Positions 47,403 through 59,515 of a stretch of 64,000 bases of DNA are shown in pieces. Numbering within the stretch: the stretch's first letter is position 1; every line of letters starts with the position of its first letter. The notes beneath the pieces are model-generated. The model searched no databases and was not told the origin of the DNA. It saw only the letters and a list, made by a program, of their open reading frames with translations. A program made the translations under genes and the position numbers. This DNA comes from Eulemur rufifrons (lineage: Eukaryota > Chordata > Mammalia > Primates > Lemuridae): contig NC_091001.1 in NCBI RefSeq assembly GCF_041146395.1, forward strand, positions 105,298,965 through 105,362,964. The letters are read 5' to 3'.

Positions 47403-47660
47403 GGCCAGCAGTTCTCTACCAGGGGCAATTTTGTCTCCCCTTCCAGGAGACATTTGGCAATATCTGGAGATATTTTTGATTATTTCAACTGGGGTAGGCA
47501 TTGCTACTGTCTGTCATCTAGCGGGTAAAGGGCAGGTACGTTGCTAAATATTCCACAGTGCACAGGAGACCCAATCCCCTCTCCCCCTCACACCTACCCA
47601 CAACAAAGAGTTGTCCAGTCCAAAACCTTAATGGTGCCAAGGTTGGGAAATCTTGGTTAA
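47403..47660 (+). mobile_element. MER20-like hAT DNA transposon inside L1
   Basis: 'ccagcagttctctaccaggg', 'acatttggcaatatctggag', 'gctaaatattccacagtgca' and 'aaggttgggaaatcttgg' match MER20 in plus orientation over its full length. It interrupts the old L1. Confidence 0.83.
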
Positions 47661-47858
47661 AGCAAATGTTTATTAAATACAATACCAAGAGCATGGTCCA
47701 TAAAAGAAAAATTTGGTAACTTTTATTTTATCAAAAATAAGAAATTTTGCTTTTGAAAGATACTGTCAAGAGAATGAAAGTCAAGCCATAGACTGAAAAA
47801 TTATTTGTAAATTGTATCTGATAAAAAAACTTGTATCCAGAATATATTAATATTTATA

Positions 47859-47910
47859 TAGACACACCCACAAACACACACACACATATGTATATACACA
47901 CACACACACA
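47859..47910 (+). repeat. Imperfect (AC)n microsatellite
   Basis: CA units with interruptions by CCCA, AA and TATGTATA, inside the old plus-strand L1. Confidence 0.88.
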
Positions 47911-48778
47911 TTTATACAGCGGCATTTCAAAACACTGCAGTAATAAGCCAATAAAAATATGGGCAAACATTTGAATAAACATTTAAACAAAGAAGGCATA
48001 GGGATAGCAAATAAGCACACAAAAAGATTTTCAACATTGTTAGGTATTGTAGGTAAATGCAAATTAAAACCACTGTGAGACATTACTGCATACCTATTAG
48101 AATGTCTAAAAGACTGACAGCACTAGGTGATTTTAGAGATATGGAGCAACCGGAAATCTTGTACACTTTTTGAAAACAGTTTGAAAATTTCTTCAAAAGT
48201 TAAACATATATCTATCAGATGAACCAGTTATTTTATTTCTAGGTGTTTACCCAAGAGAAATAAAAGCATGTGTCCAAATAAAGACTTGTACACAAATAGC
48301 AACATTATTTGGAATAACCAAAAACTAGAAATAACATAAATGCTCATTAATAGGTGAATTAATAAACAAATTGTAATATATACATAAAATGGGGTACTGC
48401 TCAGCAATAAAAATGAATGAACTATCAATACATGCAACAACATAGGTATATCTCAAAATAATTATGCTGAGTGAAAGAAACCAGACATTATAAATTACAT
48501 ACTATAGAATTTCATGTATATAACATTTTAGAAAATGCAAACTAATCTGTAGTGGCAGAAAGCAGACTAATTTTTGACTGGGAATGGGAGATTCAAGGAG
48601 GGTCACAGGAAAAACTACGTAGGGGGATGAGGAAACTTGTGGGGATTAGGGATATGTTTGTTGTCTTGATTGCAGTGATTGGTCCAAGAGTGTATGTGTC
48701 AAAGTGTATCAAATTACACACTTTAAATATGTGCAATTTGTGTGTAAGCTTTACCCACAAAGTGGTTTTTAAAAACTG

Positions 48779-49414
48779 ATCTCAATGAATAAATGATATA
48801 TAAACATTTATTTATAAGTGAATAAAGAAACATTTATTGAATACCTTTTACAATGAATGGCTCTAGGCTTATATTAATAATAAATGAATGAAATAATCAT
48901 CTGTTATAAAATGCTCAGTTTTGTCAGGAAAAGAAAATAATGATAAAAGCAAAATAATAACTAAACTTAGATGAAAACCTGGAATATAGTTAAGTATCAA
49001 ATATAATTAACTCAATATTTAGTCTATTCTTTTTGCCGATCTAGGTGCTTTAAAGAAATTGTCTTGTCTTAATGGCAAGTCTTTGAGGTAGGCGTTTTCA
49101 TTATTCTCATTTTATAGGTGAGAGAACACCAGGAAGTCTGTATTAAAAAATCCCCATAGACATCTTTTTGTGATTTATAAGCAAATATATTAATTACTAA
49201 GCAGTCTAAGTGCTAGAATGAGGTATTTATGGGAAATTAAAATCTTTTTGGAGTACAGAAGAGGAAGTAATAATTCTGATTGGTGGCGTTCAGGGTAGCT
49301 TCAAAAGAAGATGACATTTGATCTGGTCTTTAAAGAATTTGCCTTCAATTCTGTCTTTTCTATTAGAAGCTGGGCCTTTGGAAGGCAAAGGTTTACTGTG
49401 TCTTATCCACTTTT
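48779..49414. other. Intergenic DNA with a MIR piece
   Basis: Positions 49000-49130 resemble MIR plus strand ('gtaggcgttttcattattct', 'cattttataggtgagagaac'). 48830-48860 has a 'acatttattgaatacctttt' phrase, also MIR or L2-like. The rest is unassigned. Confidence 0.45.
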
Positions 49415-51950
49415 TAAAAATTAAAATTTAATTGAGATAATTATAGATTCCCAAGCAGTTGTAAGAAATAAAACAGAAAAAAGAAATAAAAACAAAGATA
49501 AAGCAGATCCCTTAGACAGATTTCTCAGTTTTCTTCAATGGTGGTATTTTGTATCAGAAGCAGGAAATTAACATTAATACAATCCACTGATATTACTCTG
49601 ATTTTTCCATTTCTACTCGTATTCATATGTGTGTGTGTATTTGGTTTTACATAATTTTATCACCTGTGTAGGTTTGTGGATCCACCATAACAGTCAAGAT
49701 ACCAAAAGGTTTCAACACCACAAAGGTTCTTCCATGTTGTCTTTTCACAACAGCGCTCACATCCCACCCCACCCCTCTACAGTTCCTAACCCCTGGTAAC
49801 CACTTAACTATCCATTTCTAAAATTTCATCATTTCCAAAATGTTATATAAACAAAATCATATACTATGTAACCTTCTGAGTATGACTTTTTGGCCCTCAG
49901 AGTAATTCCCCAGAGCTTCATTCAGGGTATTGCATACATCAATAGCATATTCCTTTTTATTGTTAAGTATAATATTTCATGATATGCACATGCTATAGTA
50001 TTTTTTAAACACCTGTTAAAGGACATTTGAGCTAATTACATTTTTTGGCTACTATATTTCAACTATATATCAACTATATTTGTGTATAGGTTTTTGGGGG
50101 AACATCTTCTCATTTCTCTGGGATAATGATCAAAGGTACAATTGTTGGATCATACATTATTTTATGTTTAGTATTTCAAGAGCTTGCAAACTGTTTTGTA
50201 GAGTGGTGGTGCCAGTTTATATTCCAATTAGCTATTTATGAGTAATCCAGTGTATACACATTTTCACCAGCATTGATGTTGTCACTGTTTTTTATTTTAG
50301 CCATTCTGACAGGGGTGCGATGACATTTTACTGCAGTTTTAATACTCATTTCCCTGATAGCTGATGATGTTGAATATCGTTTTATATTTGTTATCTGGAT
50401 ATCCTCTTCAGTGTTCCTTCTGGTCTTTTGCCCATTTTCTAATTGGATTTTTTGTTTTTATTTTTTTTAATACTATTGAATTTTGAGAGTTCTTTATATA
50501 TTTAGATTTTAGTCTTTTGTCAGATATGTGGTTTGCAAATATTTCCCCCCCCACCCCCAGTCTGTAGCTTGTCTTTTCATGGCCTTTATATGACCTTTTA
50601 CAGAGCAAAAGTTTGAATGCTTGATGAGGTCCAATTTATCAGTTTTTCCTTTTATGCATCATGCTTTGGGTATCAAGCCTAAGAACTCTTTCCCTAGTCC
50701 TGGGTCCAAAAGATTTTCCTTGATGTTCTTTTCCAAACGTGCTATAGTTTTACATTTTACATTTAAGTCTATAATCCATTTTTGGTGATTTTTTGTATAA
50801 AATGAGAAAATTTCTTTACTTACTGGTTTTGCAACTTCATCAAAAATCAGTTGAGCATATTTATGTGAGTCAATTGATAAGATCATACAATTTTTCTTCT
50901 TCACCTTGTTGTGGTGGTGGAATAAATTTCACTTAGTTGTGGTGTGTATTTCTTTTAAAACATTATTGAATTTGGTTTGTTAATATTTGTTGAGTGTTTT
51001 TGCACTGAAGTTCATAAAAATATTGTAGGATCTTTATTTTTGGCAGTGTCTTTATATAATATTGGTATGAGGACAATATGGACCTTGTAAAGTGAGTTGG
51101 GAAGTATTCCCTCTTCTTCTATTTTCTGGAAAAGATTGTGTAGAATTGATGTTACAACATACATATATGACTCATATAAATGGACAGGTTTTAATATTTT
51201 ACCACATTGTGAGTGAACTGTGTAAACCTCACTTCCACTTAGGTCCCTTATTGTTCCCATTTTTAAATATCATTGTCTGGGTGGTTTTATTATATTTTGT
51301 TCCAATCATCAAATGAGAATTATAAAACTCGTGAGTAAAAGGATAGTCTACTGCGCTTAACTGTATTTATGATCTTGATCTTGTTTCTTTTTCCTTCCTA
51401 ATGTTCTATGGTTCTTTATCTTTTTCTGTCTTTTTGAAGAACTTCCTTTAGCCAGTCTTTAAGAATGGAATCTGTTAGTGACAAGATTTTTTAGTTTTCC
51501 TTCATCTGAGAGTGTTTGTATTTCTGCTTCCTTCCTGATGGATAGTTTCTCCAGACACAGAAGTCATGGTTGACAGTTTTCCTTTTTTTTTGTCTCAGCA
51601 CTTGAAAAATATCGTGCCCCTTCCTCCTGGCCTCTCTGGTTTCAGATGAGAAATTCAGTGTCATTTGAATTGGTGTGCCCTTATTGGTAAAGTGTTATTT
51701 ATTTGCTTTCAAGACTCATTTTTTGGCTTTAATTTTCAAAGGTTTAATTATATCTTCATATGGATTTCTTTGAGTTTATTCCGTTAGGTGTTTGTTCAGC
51801 TTCTTGAATATATAGGAGTGTGACTTTACCAAATTGAGGACATTTTTAGCCTTTATTTCTTCTGTTTTCAAGTTTCCCTCTTGCCTCACTCTTGCCCATT
51901 TTATATTCTCTTTTTCTTGCCCACATCTTACCACACAGTGCGATGTTTTA
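49415..51950 (-). mobile_element. Old LINE-1 (L1M-like), minus strand
   Basis: On the plus strand it opens with an old L1 3'UTR ('cagttcctaacccctggtaa', 'ccatttctaaaatttcatca') and passes through decayed ORF2. Open pieces at 50659-50904 and 51012-51260 keep short L1-like strings such as GLGKEF and LFQKIEEEGILPNSLY. It ends with ORF1-like sequence at about 51360-51950 ('aagaacttcctttagccagt', 'tcctcctggcctctctggtt'). At 2.5 kb, ORF2 is mostly deleted. Confidence 0.78.
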
Positions 51951-52585
51951 TACACAGTGAATACTCAATGGTTACTTCACTTGAATTACTCAGCTAGTTG
52001 TTCACGTACTCATCAAGGGTGTTGGTGGAGATGGTTGTGCTTTTACTCTGCTTAGGCAGGTTTGTCTAGACGTCTGCATACCCTGGACAAACCTCTCAAA
52101 GGCTGGTCGGTAAAAAGCATGAATTCTTTCTGTGGGAAGCGTCTATCTTCATGCAAGTTGGAGAGCGGCTTGGAAATAGCATCCTATTCTGTTGAGATGA
52201 TTTTGTTTCTATCACACAGTCTCGTTTTTAGAAACAAGCAAGAAAAATCATCGCCTTTCCTTCTTGGACCTTTGTAAAAGAAGTCTAAAAGATTTCAGAT
52301 TGGAGTTTTGAGCTTTCACATTGCAAAGCAGGCTATGCGGCTGATACAACAGGGATCCATAAATGGGTAACTCTTTTATCTCCTACCGTAGAGGCTGGCT
52401 TGAAAGTAAATGTTCCTTAATTTTGGCTGATAGGATTATAGAATCTCAGAACTAGATACGACATTAGAGAATAGCTGCTCCAAAACTTTTTACGTTACCA
52501 GTGCAGTAAATGAGACTTATTTAAAGTAATGATTTGTCTAAGACCACAAAGAAGTTAGCAGCAAGTGGGTAGTGCAACCTAGTTG
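51951..52585. other. Mostly unassigned DNA, candidate conserved stretch
   Basis: 52000-52430 matches no repeat I know, has balanced composition and no long open frame. A weak MIR piece lies at 52480-52570. Confidence 0.4.
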
Positions 52586-52589
52586 TTAA

Positions 52590-52765
52590 GTGTTTGTGCC
52601 CTGATTCAGAGAGCTCTGGGTTGGAATCCTGGCTGTATGATCTTGGACCCACGTCCTTTACTTTGCCTAATTTTCTGTCTTCGGCGGTATTGTGGGGATT
52701 CAGTAAAACAATCCATGTCAGGGCCTGGCAAATAGTCAGAGCTCAGTAAATGTAACTCCCCCCAT
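52590..52765 (-). repeat. MIR SINE
   Basis: 'gagctctgggttggaatcct', 'tatgatcttggacccacgtc' and 'gcctggcaaatagtcagagc' follow reversed MIR order. Confidence 0.75.
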
Positions 52766-52839
52766 TCCAGGGATGATCCAGTTTCAGCTTAGACACTTTC
52801 CTGTTCCTAATGGCAAACTTCTATTAGGTCCAGTTTCTA

Positions 52840-52985
52840 GTTTCATTCATTTATTCATCGAACATTTGCTAAGCACCTGCTGTGTACAGCAGCACTGGAG
52901 ATACAAAGATGAATAGAATGTCCTGTTTGACTTTATCGAGCTCACTCTCTTATCAGGGGGATGTTCCCCATAAACAAATGGGTCA
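52840..52985 (-). repeat. L2 LINE 3' end
   Basis: 'cattcatttattcatcgaac', 'ctaagcacctgctgtgtaca' and 'gcactggagatacaaagatg' form the reversed L2 3' end. Confidence 0.7.
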
Positions 52986-53499
52986 GCACAGAGGTCCCCA
53001 CAAGGCATAGAGGCCAGGGGAGAGAATGTGTTTCTCCCATCTTGGGAAATTACTGTGAGGATCATTTTATTTTTATCTGTCCACGATAAGATGTTTGAGC
53101 TTGCATGTGTTGACCATAAGTAATGAATGACTGCAAGGTAATTAGTTGGCCCAGTAGTTTGCAGAAATTAAAATTTCTAATTTATTAAAATGTTTCTATC
53201 AATATATAGCCTGGATAACCCCAAGAGATTGGGGTTTTGGAATTTGGAGGAACTTCTTGTTCTGAGGCTCCAGCTATCTGCCTTGGCTGAATAGTTAGGT
53301 TGAGCCTCATTTTACATCAATTTTAGTCACAGCAAGGTGACTAGGAGTTCATTCAGTCAGTTTGCAGTTTCATTAGCAGACTAAATATAGAAAACCCAGT
53401 TTTAAGAACAAGTTCTAATTAATGAATGATTAGCTTAGAAAGCAGAAGTATGTGTTGTAAGAAAAATGCAGAGTACTGGGGAAGAACAGGGGATGTAGA
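52986..53499. other. Unassigned DNA, candidate conserved stretch
   Basis: No repeat is recognised from 53065 on. It contains several TAAT-type motifs (for example 'ctaattaatgaatgattag' near 53412-53430), as often seen in homeodomain-bound elements, but this is common in AT-rich DNA. Confidence 0.35.
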
Positions 53500-53790
53500 G
53501 ATTGATTTTATTTATTAACTCAGGACCACGGAAGGTTGGATGGCTATGATGATGGACAAAGAAAGACGCTAGAGCTAGAGTTTTGTTAGTGGCAGGCAGG
53601 TTGCAGGGACAGTATGTAGCCTGGCGTGGTGGGTCCCTGAGCTTGAGGAGGTGAAGGAGGAAGGGGCAGACTAACTTGGGGTGAAATCATTAGGGCCGTG
53701 AATACTATGCCATGGAGGATGGACTTTGGACTTCATGCTACAGGACTTAGAGAATGGGCACTGTTACGGGTGTGAATTGCAAGAGCAAGC
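53500..53790 (-). repeat. L2 LINE fragment
   Basis: 'gtagcctggcgtggtgggtc', 'tgaaatcattagggccgtga' and 'ggactttggacttcatgcta' resemble reversed L2 coding sequence. Diverged. Confidence 0.5.
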
Positions 53791-54744
53791 TTTCAGTCAC
53801 TATTAGTGTCAATTAATTCTTTGCTCTTTGCATCTCTGCATTTGAAAGGATTGGGTATGAAAACATATTTAAACAATGCCAGGTTTCTCTCGCCACAGCA
53901 GCCCTTAGACACAGATCCTTAACAAGAGAGTACTTGATAAAAGTATCCTCAGAGAGGTCTTATGGGCATATAATGAGAGGCCTCAATCTGATTATGGCTC
54001 TCAGGAATGTCATCTAAAGTACCTTGCCATATACCTCATGTTGACTGATGACCATTTTGACCTGGCTGCTGTGGCCTTGTCTTTGGCTTGAATAATGATG
54101 TTCTCTGCCATTTTCACGAAAAGAAATGACCAGGAACTGCCATGCTGTGTTAGATTTGTTTTCGCAGTAGAGTCTTTTGAGTAGCCCAGGTGGGAAATGA
54201 ATAGTCTCTGTTGAGATCCTTTATCTAGTTCAGGCTGAAGTCCAGGCATGAAACAGTCATTACAAGATGAAAATAGAGTAGTCACTTTTCAGGATTAACT
54301 GGTTCTGGGCTCTATTTGCGTAAGCAAATTAATGAGCTGGAAAGTCTCATTTTTACAAGTGCTAAATTGTAAAGACACTACAGGGACAGACACTTCAATG
54401 TTATTGATGTGTGTTCAAATGAGAAAAGGAAATCTCATGGAATACCAAGGAAGCCTCCTAATTTAAAATCTGTCTTCTCACTGTTAGCAACATCATTTCA
54501 ATCCCAGCAGAGAAGGAAATGGCTGAGAATATTTTTCATTTTGTTTGTTGTGGATTTTACAACATGCATGTATAATGCCAAGCTGCCAACTAGGAAAAGT
54601 ATCTTATGAAATTTTTCTGTCCAAGATGGCTAAATTACATCTTAAAGTAGAATCTTCTCTCTCTAGCTCCCTCAGCATCCTCCCTTCTTCTTTCCCTGTC
54701 TCTCGTTCTCTCTTCCTTACTTCTTTCCCTTTCTCCTTTTCCTC
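53791..54744. other. Intergenic DNA, nothing recognised
   Basis: No gene or named repeat. A pyrimidine-rich tract lies at 54650-54745. Confidence 0.45.
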
Positions 54745-54870
54745 TGCAAACATTTATTGAGCACCTATAATATGTCAACCACAATTAGTGACCAAATTTA
54801 CAAAGGTGGAAAATACAAGTTCTATTCTTAAGGAACTCCCAGTCTATTGAAGGAAATAGATGCATAAAAT
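54745..54870 (-). repeat. L2 LINE 3' end
   Basis: 'acatttattgagcacctata' then 'ttaaggaactcccagtctat' is the reversed L2 3' end. Confidence 0.65.
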
Positions 54871-55844
54871 GCACAAGCCAGATCATCGCAGAGCAACACG
54901 ATGAAGATCTGATTCCCATTATTTTCAGTCCAAAGGCATTTCCCTGAGTTATTTGCTTGGGGGGAGGTGGGCGGGAGTGAGAGTTCTAACTTGTTCTTTG
55001 AAGATATCCAGAAGCCTAAAGCAGCGTTGTTCATCCTCTGGTAAATGTTTGATGAAAGCAAGCTTTCTGAAGAAGGCCTAACTAGCCATTCTTCCAAAAT
55101 GCATGGCTAATTTGATAATTCAAAAGAGCAAATGATTATCAACTCTTTATATCTGACTTTTTAAAGACTTTTTATGCTTAGGTTTGCATCTGGCAGTGCC
55201 ATCCTAGAAAGTCTTAGCCCTTTAAATCAAATGAAGGCCTAATTTAGGAGAGACTCGGCAAGGTCCCTTCTTGCAGAATTTCATTTCCTGCAGGAATGCA
55301 GAGTGTCAACTTCCAGACTGAGCGAATGCACAATCCAGGCTAAGTTCCGTTGCATGGATAGCAATTACATGATTAAGAGTTTTGGTTTAAAAGACATTCT
55401 CTGTGTTTAATTTGTACAGGCCCCTAGATTATACTAATTTCAAAAATTGTTTTCCATATTACATTTAAGTTTCAAACTCATTCAGTTCTCACGCCCAGGA
55501 GGAAGCTACTCTTATCGCCACTTTACTGCTGACGTCTCTGAGGTATGAGGAGGTTAAATGCTTATATGAACACAGCTCTTTAATAGTAGGTCACTAAGTC
55601 TGAGTATGAAGAAATTGCAAGTCCCTTTTCTCCAGTTCTGCTAAACTCCTGATTACGTGCGGGGCAGGACACTGAGGGGAATGAAGTGGGTTAAGTTTGG
55701 GAGTCACAGTGACCAGCACCTGGCAGGTTAAGGGTCAGCTAGTGACACGGTGACAAAGAAAAGGGCCCTTCTGTCCATGTAAGAGTGATGTGGTATAGAT
55801 ATTAAGCATCAAACAAAAACTCCCACAATGCTGTAGAATTTATT
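54871..55844. other. Mostly unassigned DNA with a MIR piece
   Basis: 54990-55440 has no recognised repeat and is a candidate for conserved non-coding DNA. Positions 55480-55640 resemble plus-strand MIR ('attcagttctcacgcccagg', 'tgctgacgtctctgaggtat'). Confidence 0.4.
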
Positions 55845-56485
55845 CTTTCAATCATACAACACATATTTTTTGAAATCCTACAATTGGCAAGAAACTCTTA
55901 TAGGTGCCGGGGATATAGCAGTGAACAAAAAAGAGAAAAAACTTGCTTTTATCAGACTGTAGTCCAGAATTGGGAATCAGAAAGCAAACAAATAAAGAGA
56001 ACACATGGTGCGTAAGATGGAGACAAGTTCTGTGGAGAACACCAAAGCTGATAAGGGTGGCAGAGCTGTTATTTTAAACAGAGGAGTTAGGGAAGGGCTG
56101 ATAAGGTGAGAACTACAGGGGTGACCATCCAGGCAGAGCTATTCTAGGCAGAGGGAACAGCTGGAGCAAAGGCCCTGGGGTGGGGGCCTGTCTGGTGGGT
56201 TGGAGTCGCGGCCAGGAGCCAGTTTGTAGGGCGGAGGGAGCACAGTGAGGAGCTAAGTAGATGAGGTCAGGGAGGGCACAGAGCAGGTCACTGGGACCTA
56301 CTGACCTTGGGCTTTGACTCTACTCGGAGGGAGCAGAGGACTGATGTGTGCTGACGTATTTCAGCAGGCTCATTCTGACTGCTGCATTGAGACTGGGCTG
56401 AAGGGGACACAGGCTAAAGGAAAGGTACCTGCCTGTTAGGAGGCCACCGTGCTGGTCTAGGGGAGGGAGACATGATGCAGTGGAC
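55845..56485 (-). repeat. Long L2 LINE fragment
   Basis: The reversed L2 order is clear: 'ggtgccggggatatagcagt', 'aggcagagggaacagctgga', 'gcaaaggccctggggtgggg', 'cattctgactgctgcattga' and 'taggaggccaccgtgctggt'. It is one of the better preserved L2 copies here, about 640 bp. The piggyBac-type element follows directly. Confidence 0.8.
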
Positions 56486-56495
56486 AGAATGTTAA

Positions 56496-56804
56496 CACAT
56501 TAACTGCCCTGTGAGTACTTAACTCACACTAGTTTTGAGCCTGGGGCCTCGTGAAGCAAAACCTGGGCAAAACCCTGTAGTTGGTTCCTGAAAATCTTAC
56601 TGATGTTCTTACTGTTATGATTAATATTGAAAAATTAATTCTAAAAATGTGGATTAAATGAATAGAAGTCAAATTTTGTTTTTCATTAAATTTTTCATTA
56701 AATTAGAAAGGATCATTTTGTTTTCAGTTTTTATTCTATTTTTTGTAATAAAACACTATGACCCCAAGGAAAGAAATTTTTTTCCTAGTATGGCAGTCAG
56801 TGTG
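56496..56804. mobile_element. piggyBac-type non-autonomous element (MITE)
   Basis: A 309-bp block is flanked on both sides by TTAA (56492-56495 and 56805-56808), the target duplication specific to piggyBac. Its ends are inverted repeats: 'cacattaactgcc' at the left and 'cacactgactgcc' as the reverse complement of the right end, matching at 11 of 13 positions. The inside is AT-rich with no transposase frame, so it would depend on an autonomous piggyBac. Such elements are known from mouse lemur, with recent activity. The call rests on structure; subfamily is unknown. Orientation cannot be set without the autonomous parent. Confidence 0.78.
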
Positions 56805-56808
56805 TTAA

Positions 56809-57639
56809 TTCTCGGGATGAGACGTGATCCTGTCGTGGACACCAGCTCCTCTGTCTGGGGGATGTCCACCCAGCGTCTCCTGGGCCAGCTCCAGCTCCTG
56901 GGTGTTGGCTCTCTGCTGTCCCTCTTGCTTAACATTTCACTGCACTGATTCCCAAACTCCCTAAGAGATTTCAGACTCCAAATTAAAAGATCAAATAGTC
57001 TTGAATAAGTCACCTGAACTCTGACTTCTGGGTGTTCATGTAAAGAATGGTGAAAATAACATTTACCTTGCTAACCTTTCACAGACGTTCTGAGAGAGGT
57101 ATACAAAAGAAGCTTGTTAATGAAAAAACACTGCACAAATTAGGTGTTCTCATGTACTTCGTGACATTACCCTTATTTTCCTAACGATGCTACAGTAGTC
57201 CCCACTGCACGAACATCAGCATGAACCATCTACAACTGTTGCCTTTCCTTTGTGTCCCAATCCCTGGTGTTTCCTGATCTTACCCAAGTTTTCTTTCACA
57301 GTGTTTCTCCCCTGTGTCCTTCTTCTTTAGCCATCAGAGTCCTGGTCCTTTTAGGGTGATAGTGAGGCTATTGAGATCACTTTTGGGGAACTTCCCTGCC
57401 TCTTCCGTCCTCCATGCCTCCCAGGTTCCGTGCTGTCCCTGCACTGTAAGTTCTTGGCCGCAGTTGGCCTACTGCCCAGTGCAGGCTCATCCCCCTCCTC
57501 TTCTGGTTCTGATTCATGAGCCTGATGGTCCTGGCATTTACTTACAATCTCCCACCATGTCTCATGGTTTTCTATTTCTATGGCTTGGAACAACCACTTC
57601 AATTTGAAATAATTCCGTTTCTTCCCTCTTATCAAAAAC
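56809..57639. other. Intergenic DNA, nothing firmly recognised
   Basis: 56809-56940 is GC-richer than the flanks. Some phrases at 57300-57600 look distantly L2-like, but I cannot support it. Confidence 0.4.
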
Positions 57640-57830
57640 TCTCCAATGTTTCCTAAAACCTTTCCTCTTACTTCTGCCTACCACAATTCCTCACTCATTG
57701 AGCAACTAAATATTTATGTCATGTGATATTACTCACCTCCTTGTATATTCACATCTTGTTTCCCAATAAGACCATCTTTGGCAGTCCCCAGTCCTGAGCA
57801 CAGTACACTAATTATTCAGAAGGTAAATGA
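57640..57830 (+). repeat. L2 LINE 3' region
   Basis: 'ttcctcactcattgagcaac', 'tatattcacatcttgtttcc' and 'cagtcctgagcacagtacac' follow L2 3' order. Strongly diverged. Confidence 0.45.
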
Positions 57831-57929
57831 TTCTGGGATCCTGAAGTTCCTATGAGTATCTGGGTTCCTATAAATATCTGTAACATCAGCAGGGTTCCTG
57901 ATAGACAAAAGGAGATCCTCAGCTAAATT

Positions 57930-58150
57930 AATGAGGTTTGAATCCCAGAGCCTCTGACTATTTTCTGTGTGACCTTGGATAAATTACTTAACACTTCTGA
58001 GCCTAGTTCCTCCATCTTTAAAATGGTTTAATAGTAAATACCATATGGCATTGCTCTGAAGATTAGAAATACTCATGTAAAGTGACCATCCAGACTGGTC
58101 CTAGAAGTAAATGCTCAATAAATTATAGCCATTAGTATAACTAGTGCTGG
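57930..58150 (-). repeat. MIR SINE
   Basis: 'gaggtttgaatcccagagcc', 'tgtgaccttggataaattac', 'cctagttcctccatctttaa' and 'aagtaaatgctcaataaatt' are in reversed MIR order, well preserved. Confidence 0.82.
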
Positions 58151-59325
58151 TATTATCATAAAATTATTATTATTTACTATCAGGGTGAACTTTAGGACTC
58201 ACTTTTTGCTGAGCTCAATTTCCCCACTGTTAGATTTAGGGAGTTGAACTAGATCAGTGTTTTTCAAATGCTTTAAAACTATGTCACTTCCACATCTTTA
58301 AAAAAGCTCACATTTTTTTCTCTTTAATGTCATTTAAAATAAAAAATAATTCAAATATTGCATTAAAGAAGACATGCAACTAGTGGGGCAAAGTAATCAT
58401 GTTCAACCCACAACTCAAAGATGGAACTCAGAGATCTAGGTATTCTCTCACGTCTTTTCCAGATCTAATGTTTGGCTGAATTCTGTGAGTTTTGAGGGGG
58501 CGAAAAGCTCACCTGTGTCTATTTTTTCCAGCTTTAAATGTTACAGGACTGATGTCTTCTGTCTCTCCAAAATCCCTTTATACACGAAATAGTATTTCCA
58601 TCATTTAAACACAGATGGGGGCCACGGAGTTTCTTTCTTCCCTTGGTTATTTGCTTGCATTGGTACTTCCCCTGCTCCGAGGAGAACTGCGCACACGCAG
58701 GCAGTCAAGAAACCCTTCTTGGAGCATGCTCCACACACGGCACCTCTCCTCAAGTTTGAAGCAGTCAACACTGTTGGCTCTGCAGGCTGGGAAAATTTAC
58801 ACATGGTAAATACTATTGATTTTCCTGGCCTGGAGATTAATTTAGAAAGAAGAATCTGTTATTGGTATGAAGGTGATGTGCGATGATGGAGAAAGGAAGG
58901 AGCAGGAATCGATACCCGAGAGCCACCAATAATGTACTACCGTCACTATCATTTTGACAAGTTTACAATCAAATGCCATTGATTTTTCATCAGCCTTTTC
59001 AGTTGGCCTCAGAAGGTGAGGTTTCTGGGTTTTGAAAAATAAAGGGTTTTCTAACAGACATTTTTGCTCTAGGTTTTGCACACAGAAGAGAGGCTTGAGA
59101 TTTGCTGAGTCAGCCTTCAATTTCTGTTGTACTTTTGTGCATTGCAGCTTTGGCTGGTGGTTAGGAAAGGAATTAGCACAGAGAGAGGCACCTGTGTGGG
59201 CCTAAGGAAGGCATCTTTGATGAAAGGAACAGTGTTGCTTAAAGAATGGGACTTGCCCAAAGAACAGAGTATGAACATAGAAGCAGCTAGATACTCAGGA
59301 TGACCTGAGGATTTTGGAGTGGAGG
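58151..59325. other. Long stretch without recognised genes or repeats
   Basis: No named repeat. 58600-59130 has near-balanced composition and small open frames on both strands, none with a recognisable domain. Confidence 0.45.
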
Positions 59326-59329
59326 TGGG

Positions 59330-59515
59330 GAAACAGGTGACTCATAATCTCTGAGCACCTGCCATGCACTGTTGTCTTACCTGTGTCATATCATCTATGT
59401 CTCATAATCTCCAAATTACAGGTAAAGAATTGAAATTCACAGAGTTCAAATAACTTTTTCTAGGTTGCACACCTGGAAAATGCTGTTGGGATTTGATCAC
59501 AGTACTGTTTGAAAT
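59330..59515 (+). repeat. MIR SINE
   Basis: 'ctgagcacctgccatgcact', 'tctccaaattacaggtaaag' and 'gttgcacacctggaaaatgc' are in MIR plus order. Confidence 0.7.

Larger units (their letters stand above)
42740..48778 (+). mobile_element. Old LINE-1 (L1M-like), plus strand, long and decayed
   Basis: It begins just after the Tigger remnant with an old L1 5' region and ORF1-like A-rich sequence. ORF2 follows from about 44,900; an open piece at 45830-46063 retains an APDGVTGKMCQMF-type segment, matching the [12 protein letters not shown] region of the young copy. It ends near 48778 with the L1M 3'UTR phrases 'tcaaattacacactttaaat' and 'atgtgcaatttgtgtgtaag'. MER20 (47403-47660) and a CA tract (47859-47910) interrupt it. 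About 5.8 kb of L1 remains, with many frameshifts. Confidence 0.85.
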
